DNA of 64,000 nucleotides from Lysobacter prati (GTDB taxonomy: Bacteria > Pseudomonadota > Gammaproteobacteria > Xanthomonadales > Xanthomonadaceae): assembly GCF_009765215.1 (NCBI RefSeq), contig NZ_VLNV01000010.1, positions 1-64,000 on the forward strand, written 5' to 3'. The notes beneath the pieces are model-generated. The model had not been told where the DNA came from. It did not search any database and saw only the letters and a program-made list of their open reading frames with translations. How positions within the stretch are numbered: the stretch's first letter is position 1; every line of letters starts with the position of its first letter. This document shows positions 43,777 through 52,809 of the stretch, piece after piece. The translations under genes and the position numbers were made by a program.

Positions 43777-44253
43777 TCAGTGATGGTCGCGCGGCGACTC
43801 CGGCGCTGCTTCGGGCAAGATCGAGAATATGTCGGCCGCCGAGCTGTCGCCGCTTGCCTGCACGAACGGATGACCCAGCGTCTGGCTTGGATACTCGCCA
43901 AACAGTTCGTGGTACTCCGACGCCATGCGGCCGCCGTGCGCGTATCCGAAGCGTGCGGAGATCGCCGCCACCGTGGTGTCGTAAGGACTGGCGTGCGCAA
44001 GGGCGTCGTGCAGCATCTGCAAGCGGCGCAGGCGCAGGTAACGGCTCGGACCGAGGTCGAACTGTTCCTTGATGATCGTGCGCAGTGTGCGCTCGCTGAT
44101 GCCGGTCACCCGGCACAGGTCGGCCAGGCGTAGCGGCCAATGCTGCTGGTCAATCAGTTCGAGCACCCGCGAGACCGTGTCGACCCGCGATGTCCTCGGC
44201 CTGCCGCGGGCAGCATGTTGCCGCGGCGACGCATCGATCGTTGGAGTTCTCAT
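43777..44253 (-). CDS. AraC-type HTH protein without a sensor domain
   Basis: A 158-residue regulator consisting almost only of the AraC DNA-binding domain: first helix-turn-helix LRLADLCRVTGISERTLRTIIKEQF and second TVAAISARFGYAHGGRMASEYHELFGEYPSQ, residues 40-128. The N-terminus (25 residues) and tail (30 residues) are short, so an effector pocket is lacking, unlike the roughly 280-residue family norm. It could be a truncated EutR-like regulator or a stand-alone DNA-binding factor. A plausible target is the prolyl aminopeptidase gene downstream. Confidence 0.82.
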   Translation of the reverse strand: MRTPTIDASPRQHAARGRPRTSRVDTVSRVLELIDQQHWPLRLADLCRVTGISERTLRTIIKEQFDLGPSRYLRLRRLQMLHDALAHASPYDTTVAAISARFGYAHGGRMASEYHELFGEYPSQTLGHPFVQASGDSSAADIFSILPEAAPESPRDHH

Positions 44254-44431
44254 CGAGATGCTCCGATCGCTTCATCCTGTCCGGAAAGACGCGTGGAGTC
44301 TGCGCCCGCGCGATTGCAGCGTCATTAGCTGGATGTGGCTGACGGGCCGCTGCGGGCGCCTGAATGCGCCGCCCCGGGTATCCAGCCGACGAGCGGCTCG
44401 GCGGTTTAACGCGAAGATTACACCTGCGTCA

Positions 44432-44455
44432 CGAGCGGTCCACACGGACCGCTCG
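44432..44455. other. Hairpin between M28 peptidase and AraC-type genes
   Basis: CGAGCGGTCC-ACAC-GGACCGCTCG is a perfect ten-base-pair stem 20 bp past the M28 stop codon. No T-run follows on either side, so a terminator role is uncertain. Confidence 0.55.
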
Positions 44456-44475
44456 CGCCGTTGCAACTACGGCAA

Positions 44476-45906
44476 TTACTTGCCTGCTTCCACCTTCGGC
44501 TCGCTGCCGAAACTGCCTTCCGCCGACGCCGCCAGATAAGCGAACACCGCATAGGCTGCAACGTTCTGTGCCAGCGCCTTCGGATCGATCTTGTCGAAGG
44601 TGTCGTCCGGCGTGTGGTGCAGGTCGAAGTAGTCGCTGCCGTCCTGGGCCAGGCGCGCCCAGGCCAGGCCCTTCTCGGCGAACGGACCGATGTCCGGACC
44701 GGGGCCGCCCTTGCCGGGCACGTATGCGATGCCGAGCGGCGCCAGCGCTTGCGCGATCTGCTCGTCGGCCTGCTTGGCATGCTCCGGTGCCGAGCTCGAA
44801 TACTCGTAGATGCGACCGGCGCCGAAGTCGCTCTCTGCGCCGATCTGGTGCTTGTGCAGGTCGCCGACATGCGCGTTGGCGTACGCCTTGCCGCCGTACA
44901 GGCCTTGCTCCTCGTTGGCGAAGGCGACCACGCGGATGGTGCGCGCCGGGCGCTGCTTGAGGTTGCCGATCAGCTTGCCGGCGGCCATGGTCAGGCCGAC
45001 GCCGGCGCCGTCGTCGATCGCGCCGGTGCCCAGGTCCCACGAATCCAGGTGCCCGCCGATCACGACCACTTCGTTGGGCTTGCTGGCGCCGCGGATTTCG
45101 CCGATGACATTGGCCGAGGTGTATTCGCCATCCCAGCCGCAGTCCAGCGCGACGCTGACCTTGACCGGGCCGCGGGCGAGCAGGCGCGCCAGCTGGTCGG
45201 CGTCCGGCACGGCCAATGCGGCCGACGGGATCGGTGTCAGGCCTTCGTCGAAGCGGGTGATGCCGGTGTGCGGATTGCGATGCGAATCGGTACCGGCCGA
45301 ACGCATCAGGTAGGCCGATGCGCCGGCGCGGATCGCCGCCGACGGGCCCTTGCTGCGCACGCGCGAGCCGGGACCGTAGCCGGCGCCATCGCGGGCGCGT
45401 TCCATCTTGTAGTCGATGAAGGCGATCTTGCCGGCGAGCGAGCCGGCAGGGGCGGCTTCCAGCGCGGCCAGGTCGGCGAAGCGCACGACTTCACCCTCGA
45501 CCGTGCCGGCCGGGCTGCCGCCGAGCGCGGTCAGGTGCAGCGGCTGCGCACTGACGCCGAGCACGCGTGCGCTCTCGCTGCGACGCTCCCACTTCGGGAA
45601 GGTGACCGGCTCGGTCCAGACCTTGTCGAAGCCCAGTTCCTTGAACTTGGCCACCGCCCAGGCGACCGCGCGCGCATCGGCCTCGCTGCCGGCCATGCGC
45701 GGGCCGACTTCGGTCGTCAGCGATTCGGTGATGCGATAACCCAGGTCGCTGGCCAGCGCCGTTTCACGCAGCTGCGCGGCGGTGGCCATGGCCTTGTCGG
45801 GGATGCGCGTGGTCGGTTGCGCGGCTGCGGCATGGCCGCTGGTGGACAGCACGGCGGCCGAAAGCAGGGTGGCGATGGCCACCGACAACGTTGCACGCAT
45901 CAGCAA
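44476..45906 (-). CDS. M28-family zinc aminopeptidase with PA domain, exported
   Basis: A 476-residue secreted M28 peptidase. The signal peptide ends at about HAAAAQ. A protease-associated region spans roughly 120-230 (VEGEVVRFADLAALEAAPAGSLAGKIAFIDY). Zinc ligands appear in VVIGGHLDSWDLGTGAIDDGAG, FANEEQGLYGG and IGAESDFGAG, with a final His in DLHHTPDDTFDKI. Length and order fit secreted PA-domain M28 aminopeptidases. A second Met at residue 3 is an equal start. Upstream (45907-46091) is a long inverted repeat. Confidence 0.93.
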   Translation of the reverse strand: MLMRATLSVAIATLLSAAVLSTSGHAAAAQPTTRIPDKAMATAAQLRETALASDLGYRITESLTTEVGPRMAGSEADARAVAWAVAKFKELGFDKVWTEPVTFPKWERRSESARVLGVSAQPLHLTALGGSPAGTVEGEVVRFADLAALEAAPAGSLAGKIAFIDYKMERARDGAGYGPGSRVRSKGPSAAIRAGASAYLMRSAGTDSHRNPHTGITRFDEGLTPIPSAALAVPDADQLARLLARGPVKVSVALDCGWDGEYTSANVIGEIRGASKPNEVVVIGGHLDSWDLGTGAIDDGAGVGLTMAAGKLIGNLKQRPARTIRVVAFANEEQGLYGGKAYANAHVGDLHKHQIGAESDFGAGRIYEYSSSAPEHAKQADEQIAQALAPLGIAYVPGKGGPGPDIGPFAEKGLAWARLAQDGSDYFDLHHTPDDTFDKIDPKALAQNVAAYAVFAYLAASAEGSFGSEPKVEAGK

Positions 45907-46005
45907 GGACTCCCCGAAGTCGAAACCGCGAGCGTAGCAATTCGCCGGTTTGCGGTGGGGTGCCTATGGTCACGCGCGGTGTGCGCGGTTTGGCGGAACC
46001 CGTAA

Positions 46006-46084
46006 AACAGGGGTCAGAGTACCTTTCTTGCCCGCCCTGGCGCGGCCCGCTCTGGTTCGGAGGAAAGGTACTCTGACCCCTGTT
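46006..46084. repeat. Inverted repeat with 21-bp perfect arms (GGGGTCAGAGTACC family)
   Basis: Arms 46006-46026 and 46064-46084 are exact reverse complements (CAGGGGTCAGAGTACC within them), separated by 37 bp. This GGGGTCAGAGTACC motif is, from memory, a repeat found in many proteobacteria. It lies between mscL and the M28 peptidase gene and ends 7 bp past the mscL stop codon. Confidence 0.92.
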
Positions 46085-46091
46085 CAAGGAC

Positions 46092-46493
46092 CTACTTCTT
46101 CAGCGAATCCCGGATCTCACGCAGCAGCAGCACGTCTTCCGGCACCGCCGGTGCCGCGGCCGGCGCGCGCACCCGGTTGTAGGCCTTGAGCACCAGGAAG
46201 ATCACCAGCGCGATCAACAGGAAGTCGATGACGGTCTGGATGAACAAGCCGTACCTGACGGACAGTTCGGCGGCGACTTCCTTGCCGGCCGAATCCAGCT
46301 GCGCCGGCTTGAGCACGTACTTCCAGTCGGTGACGCTGGCGCCCTTGGTGAAGGCGCCCACCACCGGCATGACGATGCCGTCGACCAGCGAGGTCACGAT
46401 CTTGCCGAACGCCGCGCCAATCACGACACCGACCGCAAGGTCGACGACGCTGCCGCGCGAAATGAATTCCTTGAACTCGCTGATCATTCCCAT
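46092..46493 (-). CDS. mscL: Large-conductance mechanosensitive channel
   Basis: A 133-residue MscL that opens under membrane tension to release solutes. SEFKEFISRGSVVDLAVGVVIGAAFGKIVTSLVDGIVMP covers the N-terminal helix and first pore helix, and YGLFIQTVIDFLLIALVIFLVLKAYNR the second; the cytoplasmic bundle ends VPEDVLLLREIRDSLKK. Length is normal and all family motifs are intact. Confidence 0.97.
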   Translation of the reverse strand: MGMISEFKEFISRGSVVDLAVGVVIGAAFGKIVTSLVDGIVMPVVGAFTKGASVTDWKYVLKPAQLDSAGKEVAAELSVRYGLFIQTVIDFLLIALVIFLVLKAYNRVRAPAAAPAVPEDVLLLREIRDSLKK

Positions 46494-46549
46494 GGCTGCA
46501 CTGTCTCCGTGGTTGCCCGAGGGCTCTTGGCCGAGGCCGTAGCGGCCGA

Positions 46550-47284
46550 CTATACCGCCACGTTGTCAGCGGCCCGTGCAACGATGCGTCCGGAGTGCTC
46601 GATCACGCCGTCCAGTACGGCATGGAAGCGGTCGCCCGGTTGCAGCGGGCCCACGCCGGCGGGCGTGCCCATGAAGACCAGGTCGCCTGCGCGCAGCGCG
46701 TACAGCTTCGACAGTTCGTGGAGGATCTCCGGCACCGTCCAGATCAGATCGGCGAGCGATCCGGCCTGACGGGTTTCGCCGTTGATCTGCAGGCTGAGCT
46801 TGCGCGGTCCGAGCTCGCCGACCTGCGCGGCCGGCACGATCGCGCTGATCGGGGCGGCATGGTCGAACGCCTTGCCGGTGTCCCAGGGCAGGCCCTTGGC
46901 CTTGGCCGCGCCCTGCAGGTCGCGCCGGGTCAGGTCCAGGCCGACGGCGTAGCCGTAGACCAGGGCGCCGGCGTCGGCCGGATCCAGCACGCCGGCGGGC
47001 GCGTCGCGGCCGATCGCCACGACCAGTTCGACTTCGTGGTGCAGGTCGCTGGTGCCGGGCGGGTAGGGCACGTCCGCGCCGAGCGCGATGGCGTCGGCGG
47101 GCTTGAGGAAGAACACCGGATTGCCGCGCTCCGCCGCCGAGGCAGGAACGGCGGCGCCCATCTCGCGGGCGTGGTCGGCGAAGTTGCGGCCGACGCAGTA
47201 GATGCGGTGGACGGGGAAGAAGAGATCGGCGCTGCCGTGAACCGGAACGCGGGGTTGCGGCAGGGCCGCGATCACGTCGCCCAT
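46550..47284 (-). CDS. Fumarylacetoacetate-hydrolase-family protein
   Basis: A 244-residue FAH-domain protein. IYCVGRNFADHAREMG, PVFFLKPADAI, LHHEVELVVAIG (metal-binding His/Glu pair), TRRDLQGAAKAKGLPWDTGKAFD and LVFMGTPAGVGPLQPGD are the canonical FAHD1-like motifs, which suggest acylpyruvate hydrolase or oxaloacetate decarboxylase activity. It begins 4 bp after a small membrane-protein gene and precedes mscL by 56 bp. Confidence 0.92.
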   Translation of the reverse strand: MGDVIAALPQPRVPVHGSADLFFPVHRIYCVGRNFADHAREMGAAVPASAAERGNPVFFLKPADAIALGADVPYPPGTSDLHHEVELVVAIGRDAPAGVLDPADAGALVYGYAVGLDLTRRDLQGAAKAKGLPWDTGKAFDHAAPISAIVPAAQVGELGPRKLSLQINGETRQAGSLADLIWTVPEILHELSKLYALRAGDLVFMGTPAGVGPLQPGDRFHAVLDGVIEHSGRIVARAADNVAV

Positions 47285-47288
47285 CGGC

Positions 47289-47603
47289 TTACAGCGTTTC
47301 GCGCTGCGAACGGGTGCGGCTGGCCTCCAGCACCTGCGCGTCGACCACGCGGTACTCGCCTTCGACGATGCGCGGATCGCGGGCGGTCGCCTTGCCGCGT
47401 CCCTTCCAAAGCTTGTAGACGATGCCGCCGGCGATCATGGCCGCACCCAGCACAACGCTGAACATCACCAGCACCGCCAGCAGGCCCAGGCCCAGCAGGC
47501 CGATGGCGAAGCGCAGCAGGCGATGACGGGGCTTGCGCGGCTCGAAAGCCGAGCGCACACGCTGGAACTGGGCGGAGTCGAAACGGAAGGTCTGGGCGAA
47601 CAT
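47289..47603 (-). CDS. Small hypothetical membrane protein
   Basis: A 104-residue protein not placed in any family. A charged N-terminus (FRFDSAQFQRVRSAFEPRKPRHRLL) is followed by one long or two short hydrophobic helices (FAIGLLGLGLLAVLVMFSVVLGAAMIAGGIVYKLW, about 28-64) and a polar cytoplasmic tail with VEGEYRVVDAQVLE. ATG 47603 was preferred to a frame start at 47642. It is tightly linked (4 bp) to the FAH-family gene and divergent from the Rieske gene. Confidence 0.75.
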   Translation of the reverse strand: MFAQTFRFDSAQFQRVRSAFEPRKPRHRLLRFAIGLLGLGLLAVLVMFSVVLGAAMIAGGIVYKLWKGRGKATARDPRIVEGEYRVVDAQVLEASRTRSQRETL

Positions 47604-47714
47604 CGGGGACGTCGTGACACAATGCGGCAATACGCCGGGCAAGCGAGTATCGGGCCAGGTTTGGGCGAAGGTGTGAGAACTTCGTTAAGCATTCCGCACG
47701 AGGCAACCGCTCCG

Positions 47715-48050
47715 ATGCCACCCCTGCTGCCACTGGAACGCTTGCCGGACGGGGCTTTCGCCGAGGTCGAGGCGGTAATTGAAGGCGATGCGGAATCGCT
47801 GATTCTTTACCGTGACGGTGATCACGTGCGTGCGTGGCTCAATATCTGCCCGCATGCGGGCCGCCGTCTGGACTGGGCGCCGGGCCAGTTCCTCAAGAGC
47901 AAGGACAACCTGCTGGTCTGCGCCGCCCACGGGGCGAGCTTCGAACTGCGCGGCGGCGAATGCGTGGCGGGGCCGTGCCGCGGTGAAGCGCTGCGCGCAG
48001 TTGCCGTGTCGGTGCGCGACGGCGGGGTGTGGCTCGAGGGCGACGCGTAG
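47715..48050 (+). CDS. Rieske [2Fe-2S] ferredoxin-like protein
   Basis: A 111-residue soluble Rieske protein. CPHAGRRLDW and CAAHGASFELRGGECVAGPCRGEAL supply the Cys-His pairs of the cluster (C-x-H...C-x-x-H). It has no membrane anchor and no catalytic partner nearby, so it may feed electrons to an oxygenase elsewhere. An earlier in-frame GTG/ATG exists, but the family start fits ATG 47715. Confidence 0.88.
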   Translation: MPPLLPLERLPDGAFAEVEAVIEGDAESLILYRDGDHVRAWLNICPHAGRRLDWAPGQFLKSKDNLLVCAAHGASFELRGGECVAGPCRGEALRAVAVSVRDGGVWLEGDA

Positions 48051-48070
48051 CCGCGAACCACCCCCTCTCC

Positions 48071-48190
48071 GTCATTCCCGCGAAGCGGGAACCCAGGGAC
48101 GTTGCTGTGCATCGCGCAAGCAAGAGCCAATGGATCCCGGCGTTCGCCGGGATGACGGTGAGTGGCCCCGGCGTTCGCCGGGGGTGACGG
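48071..48190. repeat. REP cluster between the Rieske and small Cys-rich genes
   Basis: One GTCATTCCCGCGAAGCGGGA unit (48071-48095), then two inverted units of the second type, TGGATCCCGGCGTTCGCCGG (48131-48156) and GGCCCCGGCGTTCGCCGGGG (48164-48190). The mixture of both REP families, face to face, sits between convergent genes, a common location for such elements. Confidence 0.88.
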
Positions 48191-48214
48191 TATACGGGTG
48201 CGATTGGTCACCAG

Positions 48215-48358
48215 TTACTTGGTGGTGCTCGCCTCGGCCTCGCGCAGCTTCTCCGCGCACTCCTCGCAGCAGACATCGACGGTGCGGCCGCCGATGGTCA
48301 CCTTGATCGCGTTGCCGTCCAACGGGTAGTCGCACACTGCACAGGTCTTCTCGCTCAT
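48215..48358 (-). CDS. Small CxxC/CCxxC metal-binding protein, 47 aa
   Basis: A reading frame of 47 codons with a good ribosome-binding site (GGAGAG, 4 bp before ATG 48358). It begins SEKTCAVCDYPLDGNAIKV and continues to VDVCCEECAEKL. CAVC and CCEEC make a treble-clef-like zinc site resembling YHS/TRASH metallo-modules. It ends TTK. Such proteins often bind zinc, copper or iron. It stands alone downstream of an AraC-type gene. Confidence 0.75.
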   Translation of the reverse strand: MSEKTCAVCDYPLDGNAIKVTIGGRTVDVCCEECAEKLREAEASTTK

Positions 48359-48468
48359 GACGCTCTCCGGTTCACGCCCGACAGCCGGGCAGGTGGTCAG
48401 GAGACCACCGTGGAGACGTCGCCGCTGTCGGAATCTTTAGCGATGCTCGAATCGGCCGAAGAGCCAGT

Positions 48469-49305
48469 TCACGCGCTCTTGGCCAGCGCCGACGAGCGGA
48501 ACTCGGAAGGCGTGCGGCCGTAGGCCTGTTTGAACGCGGCAGAGAAATGGCTGTGGCTGGAGAACCCCAGGTCCATCGCCAGCGCCGACATGTCGTCGCA
48601 ATCGGCGACACGGTCGAGCGCGCGCGCCAGGCGCAGGCGCAGGTGGTAGCGATGCAGCGGCAGGCCTTCCACCTGCTGGAAGGCCTGGGTGAGGTACACC
48701 GGCGAACCGCCGATCTGGTCGGCGATCTCGCCCAGGCTCCAGCGCCGGCCAAGATCGCTGGCCAACAGCACCTTCACCCGGTCCACCAACCGTTGTCGCC
48801 CCTGCGTGGCCCTGGTCGCATGCGCGGTGCGCGGCCCCAGACTGCGGCAGATCAGCGTCAGCGCAAGGCTTTCAGCTTCCAGCGGCTCGATGACGCCGTG
48901 ATGCAGGCTGTGCCGCAGCAGCGCCACCAGCACCTGCGCCCGCGCGTCGATCCGCAGTGCCTGCATGCGAAAGCCCGCAGGGTCCTGTCGCCGCAGCAGC
49001 GTGGCCGGAGCCAACTCTCGCAGCAGCGACGGCGATGTCGACAACACCAGGCTGGCATCGCCTCCCTGCACCGGATGGCTGACCTGGTAGGCCTCGCCGG
49101 CGTTGAAGAACAGCACGTGATTGGCGTCGGCCACCGACTGGTCGTTGCCGACATGCCGCAGGTACAGCCCGCGGTAGGGGAAGACCAGGTGCGTCACCGC
49201 CGCGCACTCCTCGGCACTGCGGTGGCGGCAGCTGCCGCGGCACAGCACGTCCTTCACCGCGACGGTGCCGGAGTCGAGCAATGCGCGAGCGGTCAAATCC
49301 GACAT
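48469..49305 (-). CDS. AraC-family transcriptional regulator
   Basis: A 278-residue regulator. The N-terminal 170 residues carry a cupin-like sensor (LVFPYRGLYLRHVGNDQSVADANHVLFFNAGEAYQVSHPV) with several Cys residues in VLCRGSCRHRSAEEC. The C-terminus has both AraC helix-turn-helix units (SLGEIADQIGGSPVYLTQAFQQVEG and MSALAMDLGFSSHSHFSAAFKQAYGRTPSEFR). The effector is unknown. Nearest genes are the SLC13 transporter upstream and the small Cys-rich protein downstream, both on the same strand. Confidence 0.9.
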   Translation of the reverse strand: MSDLTARALLDSGTVAVKDVLCRGSCRHRSAEECAAVTHLVFPYRGLYLRHVGNDQSVADANHVLFFNAGEAYQVSHPVQGGDASLVLSTSPSLLRELAPATLLRRQDPAGFRMQALRIDARAQVLVALLRHSLHHGVIEPLEAESLALTLICRSLGPRTAHATRATQGRQRLVDRVKVLLASDLGRRWSLGEIADQIGGSPVYLTQAFQQVEGLPLHRYHLRLRLARALDRVADCDDMSALAMDLGFSSHSHFSAAFKQAYGRTPSEFRSSALAKSA

Positions 49306-49349
49306 GACGGGAGGTCAGGCGTTGCCACCGGAGTGGCAGCTTAGCGCCA

Positions 49350-51188
49350 TCAATACATCAGGTTGATCATCGCCACGGTCACCACCGTATAGATCAGCGA
49401 CAGCGGGCCGCCGATCTTCCACAGCTCCTTGCCGGTGTAGCCCGCCGGGCCGGTGATCATCGAGATCACCGGGTTGGACGCGGTCATGAAATTGTTCGAC
49501 GCCGACAGCGCCACGATCAGCGCGAACGCAACCGGGTTGCCGCCCGCGGCCAGTGCAAGGTTGATCGCCAGTGGCACGGTCACGATGGTCGCGCCGACGT
49601 GGCTGATCACCAGCGAGAACGCCGTAGTGAAGATGCCCACCAGGATTTCCAGCAGCCACACCGGTGTGCCCGTGGGCAGTCGTTCGATGGTATGCCCGGC
49701 CACCCACGCCGCCGCGCCGCTGGAGTCCATCGCCCAGCCGAGCGGGATCAGGCAGGCCATCAGGAACACGGTCTTCCAGTTGATCGCCGCGTAGGCCTCG
49801 TCGATGTTGAGCACGCCGGCGATCAGCATGCCGGCCACGCCGGTCATCAGTGCGATCGACACCGGCAGTCGCGAGGACAGCGCCAGCAGCATCGAGATGG
49901 CGAAGATCGCCATCGCGATCTTGAACTTGTGCGGACGCTGCTCGCCCTTGGGGTAGTCGGTGACCACCACCAGGTCCTTGCTCTCGGCCGCCACCGCAAG
50001 GTCGGTCCAGATGCTGTGGAAGACCATCATGTCGCCGGCGCGCAGGGCGACGTCGCGGACGTTCTCGCGCAGCACGGCCTTGTCGCGGTTGATCGCCAGC
50101 AGGCTCAGGCCCATCTGCTTGCGCAGCTGCAGGTCGCGGCCGTTCTTGCCGATGAACTTGGAAGTGGCCGGTACGACCGCTTCGGAAATGCCGGCGCGAC
50201 TGGGGTTGAACAGATCGCCGAAATTCTTCAGGCGCGAGGACAGCCGCAGGAAATGGTTCTGGGCGAAGTCGCTGACCTGCTGGCGCGGGCCCATTGCGCC
50301 GAGCACGCTGCCGACCCAGATGCGTGTGTCCGCCGGCGGTGCCAGCCGCGATTCGCTGTCGCTCTTGAGTGCCAGCAGCAGCGGCGCGTTGTGCAGTGCT
50401 TCGGCTTCGCCCAGCGACATGCCGACCAGCGGGCTGTCGGCGGTGACGGTGAGTTCGTAGACATCGCCGTCGATGCCGTAGGCCTTGGCGAAATAGCTCT
50501 GCGTGCGCGCCGGCGTGGCACCTTTGCCGTCGTCGTCGCGCAGGCGCTTGTCGCCGAAGAAATGGAAGTAGGCCAGCGATGCCGCCAGCAGTGCCAGGCC
50601 GATCGGCAGCGGCGCGAACATCTTCAGCGGTTCGATCGTGGCCGCGCCCGAGGGCAGGTTGCTGTTGGCGGCGATCAACAGGTCGTTGAGCAGGATCAGC
50701 GGCGAGTTGCCGACCATGGTCAGGGCGCCGCCCATCACGATGGCGCAGGCGAGTGGCAGCAGCAGTCGCGGCAGGGGCAGGCCAGTGCGCGATGACAGGC
50801 GCGCTGCGACGGGCATGTACAGCGCCATCACCGACGGGTTCTGCATGATCGAGGAGTTGATGCCGGCAACCGCGCTGGTCAGCAGCAGCAGCCGATGTTC
50901 GACGCCGTGCGCGCGTCGCAGCAGCCAGGCGGCGAGGCGGTTGAGGGCGCCGGTGCGATCGAGGCCGGCACCCAAAATCATGGTTGCGATGATGCTGATC
51001 ACCGCGTTGCCGGAGAAGCCGTTGAACAGCTCGTCCGGCTCCACCAGGCCCGACAGGCCCAGCAGCACCAGCACGACCAGGGCCACGACGTCGGCGCGGA
51101 TGCGCTCGAACAGGAACATCACCATCGTGAAGCCCACCAGCCCGAGCACGAGCTTCATGTCGGTGGTGAGCGTCAGCGCGGTATCCAT
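49350..51188 (-). CDS. SLC13/DASS-family transporter with TrkA-C (RCK_C) domains
   Basis: A 612-residue ion/solute transporter. About ten hydrophobic helices are split by a central hydrophilic stretch (about 205-395) holding two RCK_C/TrkA-C-like modules (YELTVTADSPLVGMSLGEAE and RKQMGLSLLAINRDKAVLRENV). NSSIMQNPSVMALYMPV and ALSASNNFMTASNPVISMI resemble the paired SNT/NPT motifs of DASS proteins. Members move sulfate or dicarboxylates; substrate is unclear. It starts 29 bp after trmB. Confidence 0.88.
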   Translation of the reverse strand: MDTALTLTTDMKLVLGLVGFTMVMFLFERIRADVVALVVLVLLGLSGLVEPDELFNGFSGNAVISIIATMILGAGLDRTGALNRLAAWLLRRAHGVEHRLLLLTSAVAGINSSIMQNPSVMALYMPVAARLSSRTGLPLPRLLLPLACAIVMGGALTMVGNSPLILLNDLLIAANSNLPSGAATIEPLKMFAPLPIGLALLAASLAYFHFFGDKRLRDDDGKGATPARTQSYFAKAYGIDGDVYELTVTADSPLVGMSLGEAEALHNAPLLLALKSDSESRLAPPADTRIWVGSVLGAMGPRQQVSDFAQNHFLRLSSRLKNFGDLFNPSRAGISEAVVPATSKFIGKNGRDLQLRKQMGLSLLAINRDKAVLRENVRDVALRAGDMMVFHSIWTDLAVAAESKDLVVVTDYPKGEQRPHKFKIAMAIFAISMLLALSSRLPVSIALMTGVAGMLIAGVLNIDEAYAAINWKTVFLMACLIPLGWAMDSSGAAAWVAGHTIERLPTGTPVWLLEILVGIFTTAFSLVISHVGATIVTVPLAINLALAAGGNPVAFALIVALSASNNFMTASNPVISMITGPAGYTGKELWKIGGPLSLIYTVVTVAMINLMY

Positions 51189-51217
51189 GCCGGGGCGTTA
51201 GCGACTCTTCTTATTGG

Positions 51218-51958
51218 TTATTGGACGCGGTCGTAGAGGAGATCCCACACCCCGTGGCCAAGCTTCTGGCCGCGGGTTTCGAAGTGGGTCTGCGGTCGCC
51301 ATTGCGGACGTTCCACGCTACCGCGCGAACCGGCGCGGTTGCTCAGGCCGGGCGTCGCATCGAGCACATCCCACATCTGCTCCGCATAGTCCTGCCAATC
51401 GGTGGCAAGGTGCAAGCGTCCACCGACCGCGAGCTTGGACACCAGCAGGCGGGCGAACTCCGGCTGAACCAGCCGGCGCTTGTTATGGCGCTTTTTGTGC
51501 CAAGGGTCCGGGAAGTAGATGCGGATCTCGTCGAGCGAGCCGTCGGCGATCTCGTTGTTCAGCACTTCGACCGCGTCGTGGTGGTAGAGGCGGACGTGGT
51601 CGCTGCCGTCCCCGGCCAGGGCATTGAGCAGGCGGCCGACGCCGGGGGCGTGTACTTCTATCCCGATCAGGTCGCGCTCGTGGTCGTTCTGCGCGGCGAA
51701 GCGGAGGGCCTCGCCGTTGCCGAAGCCGATCTCCAGCACGCGCTTGGCCTGGCGGCCGAAGGCGGCATCGAAATCGCGCGGCACCCCCGCGTAGTCCAGG
51801 CCGAAGCGCGGCCACACCTGGTCGAACGCGCGCTGCTGGGCCTCGGTGAAACGCCCCTGCCGCAGCACGAAGCTGCGCACCTTGCGATGGCCTTCCTCGA
51901 TGGTGAATGGCTTGGGTGGCGCTTTGCCCTTGGGCGCAGGAGTGCTGGGGTCCGACAT
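51218..51958 (-). CDS. trmB: tRNA (guanine-N7)-methyltransferase
   Basis: A 246-residue methyltransferase forming m7G46 in tRNA with S-adenosylmethionine. [16 protein letters not shown] is motif [14 protein letters not shown] follows, [24 protein letters not shown] is the family signature and [14 protein letters not shown] is downstream. A Lys/Pro-rich N-terminal extension of about 25 residues is present. Start ATG 51958 overlaps the thiG stop (ATGA). Confidence 0.96.
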   Translation of the reverse strand: MSDPSTPAPKGKAPPKPFTIEEGHRKVRSFVLRQGRFTEAQQRAFDQVWPRFGLDYAGVPRDFDAAFGRQAKRVLEIGFGNGEALRFAAQNDHERDLIGIEVHAPGVGRLLNALAGDGSDHVRLYHHDAVEVLNNEIADGSLDEIRIYFPDPWHKKRHNKRRLVQPEFARLLVSKLAVGGRLHLATDWQDYAEQMWDVLDATPGLSNRAGSRGSVERPQWRPQTHFETRGQKLGHGVWDLLYDRVQ

Positions 51959-52752
51959 CAGCCGATCAATCCGTCGACCGGGCTGGAGGCGCTGGCAAAG
52001 CGCTTGCGCGGGATCCGCCCGGCCTTGAACGCGGCGCGACCGGCCTCGACCGCGAGCTTCATCGCATGGGCCATCAGCACCGGGTCCTTGGCGCCGGCGA
52101 TGGCGGTGTTCATCAGTACGCCGTCGCAGCCCAGTTCCATCGCGATGGCCGCGTCCGAAGCGGTGCCGACGCCGGCGTCGACGATGATCGGCACCTTGGC
52201 GTTCTCGACGATCTCGAGCAGGTTGTAGCGGTTCTGCACGCCCAGGCCGGAACCGATCGGCGCGGCCAGCGGCATCACCGCGACGCAGCCGATCTCTTCC
52301 AGGCGCTTGGCCAGGATCGGGTCATCGGAGGTGTAGACCATGACCTCGAAGCCGTCCTTGACCAGGATCTCGGCGGCGGCCAGGGTCTGCACCACGTCGG
52401 GGTAGAGGGTCTTCTGGTCGCCGAGCACTTCCAGCTTGACCAGGTTGTGGCCATCGAGCAGTTCGCGTGCGAGGCGGCAGGTGCGCACGGCGTCGTCGCT
52501 GGTGTAGCAGCCGGCGGTGTTGGGCAGGATCGTGTAGCGGTCCGGCGGCAGCACGTCGAGCAGATTGGGTTCGCCCGGGTTCTGGCCGATGTTGCTGCGG
52601 CGGATGGCGACGGTGACGATCTGGGCGCCAGCGGCCTGGGTGGCCAGGCGGGTCTGCTCCAGGTCGGTGAACTTGCCGGTACCGGTAAGCAGGCGCGAGG
52701 CGTAAGGCTTGCCGGCGATGACGAGGGGGTCGTTGAGGTGCGGGGCGGTCAT
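51958..52752 (-). CDS. thiG: Thiazole synthase
   Basis: A 264-residue TIM-barrel enzyme assembling the thiazole phosphate of thiamine. [19 protein letters not shown] at the start, [16 protein letters not shown] (Schiff-base Lys), [31 protein letters not shown] and [34 protein letters not shown] match ThiG. It lies 57 bp after thiS and overlaps trmB, so the three form an operon. Confidence 0.96.
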   Translation of the reverse strand: MTAPHLNDPLVIAGKPYASRLLTGTGKFTDLEQTRLATQAAGAQIVTVAIRRSNIGQNPGEPNLLDVLPPDRYTILPNTAGCYTSDDAVRTCRLARELLDGHNLVKLEVLGDQKTLYPDVVQTLAAAEILVKDGFEVMVYTSDDPILAKRLEEIGCVAVMPLAAPIGSGLGVQNRYNLLEIVENAKVPIIVDAGVGTASDAAIAMELGCDGVLMNTAIAGAKDPVLMAHAMKLAVEAGRAAFKAGRIPRKRFASASSPVDGLIG

Positions 52753-52809
52753 CGCACTAGTTTAGCAGTCGACTTTGTCGTCCCGACCGGGCGGGGGATG
52801 ACTGCGGAT

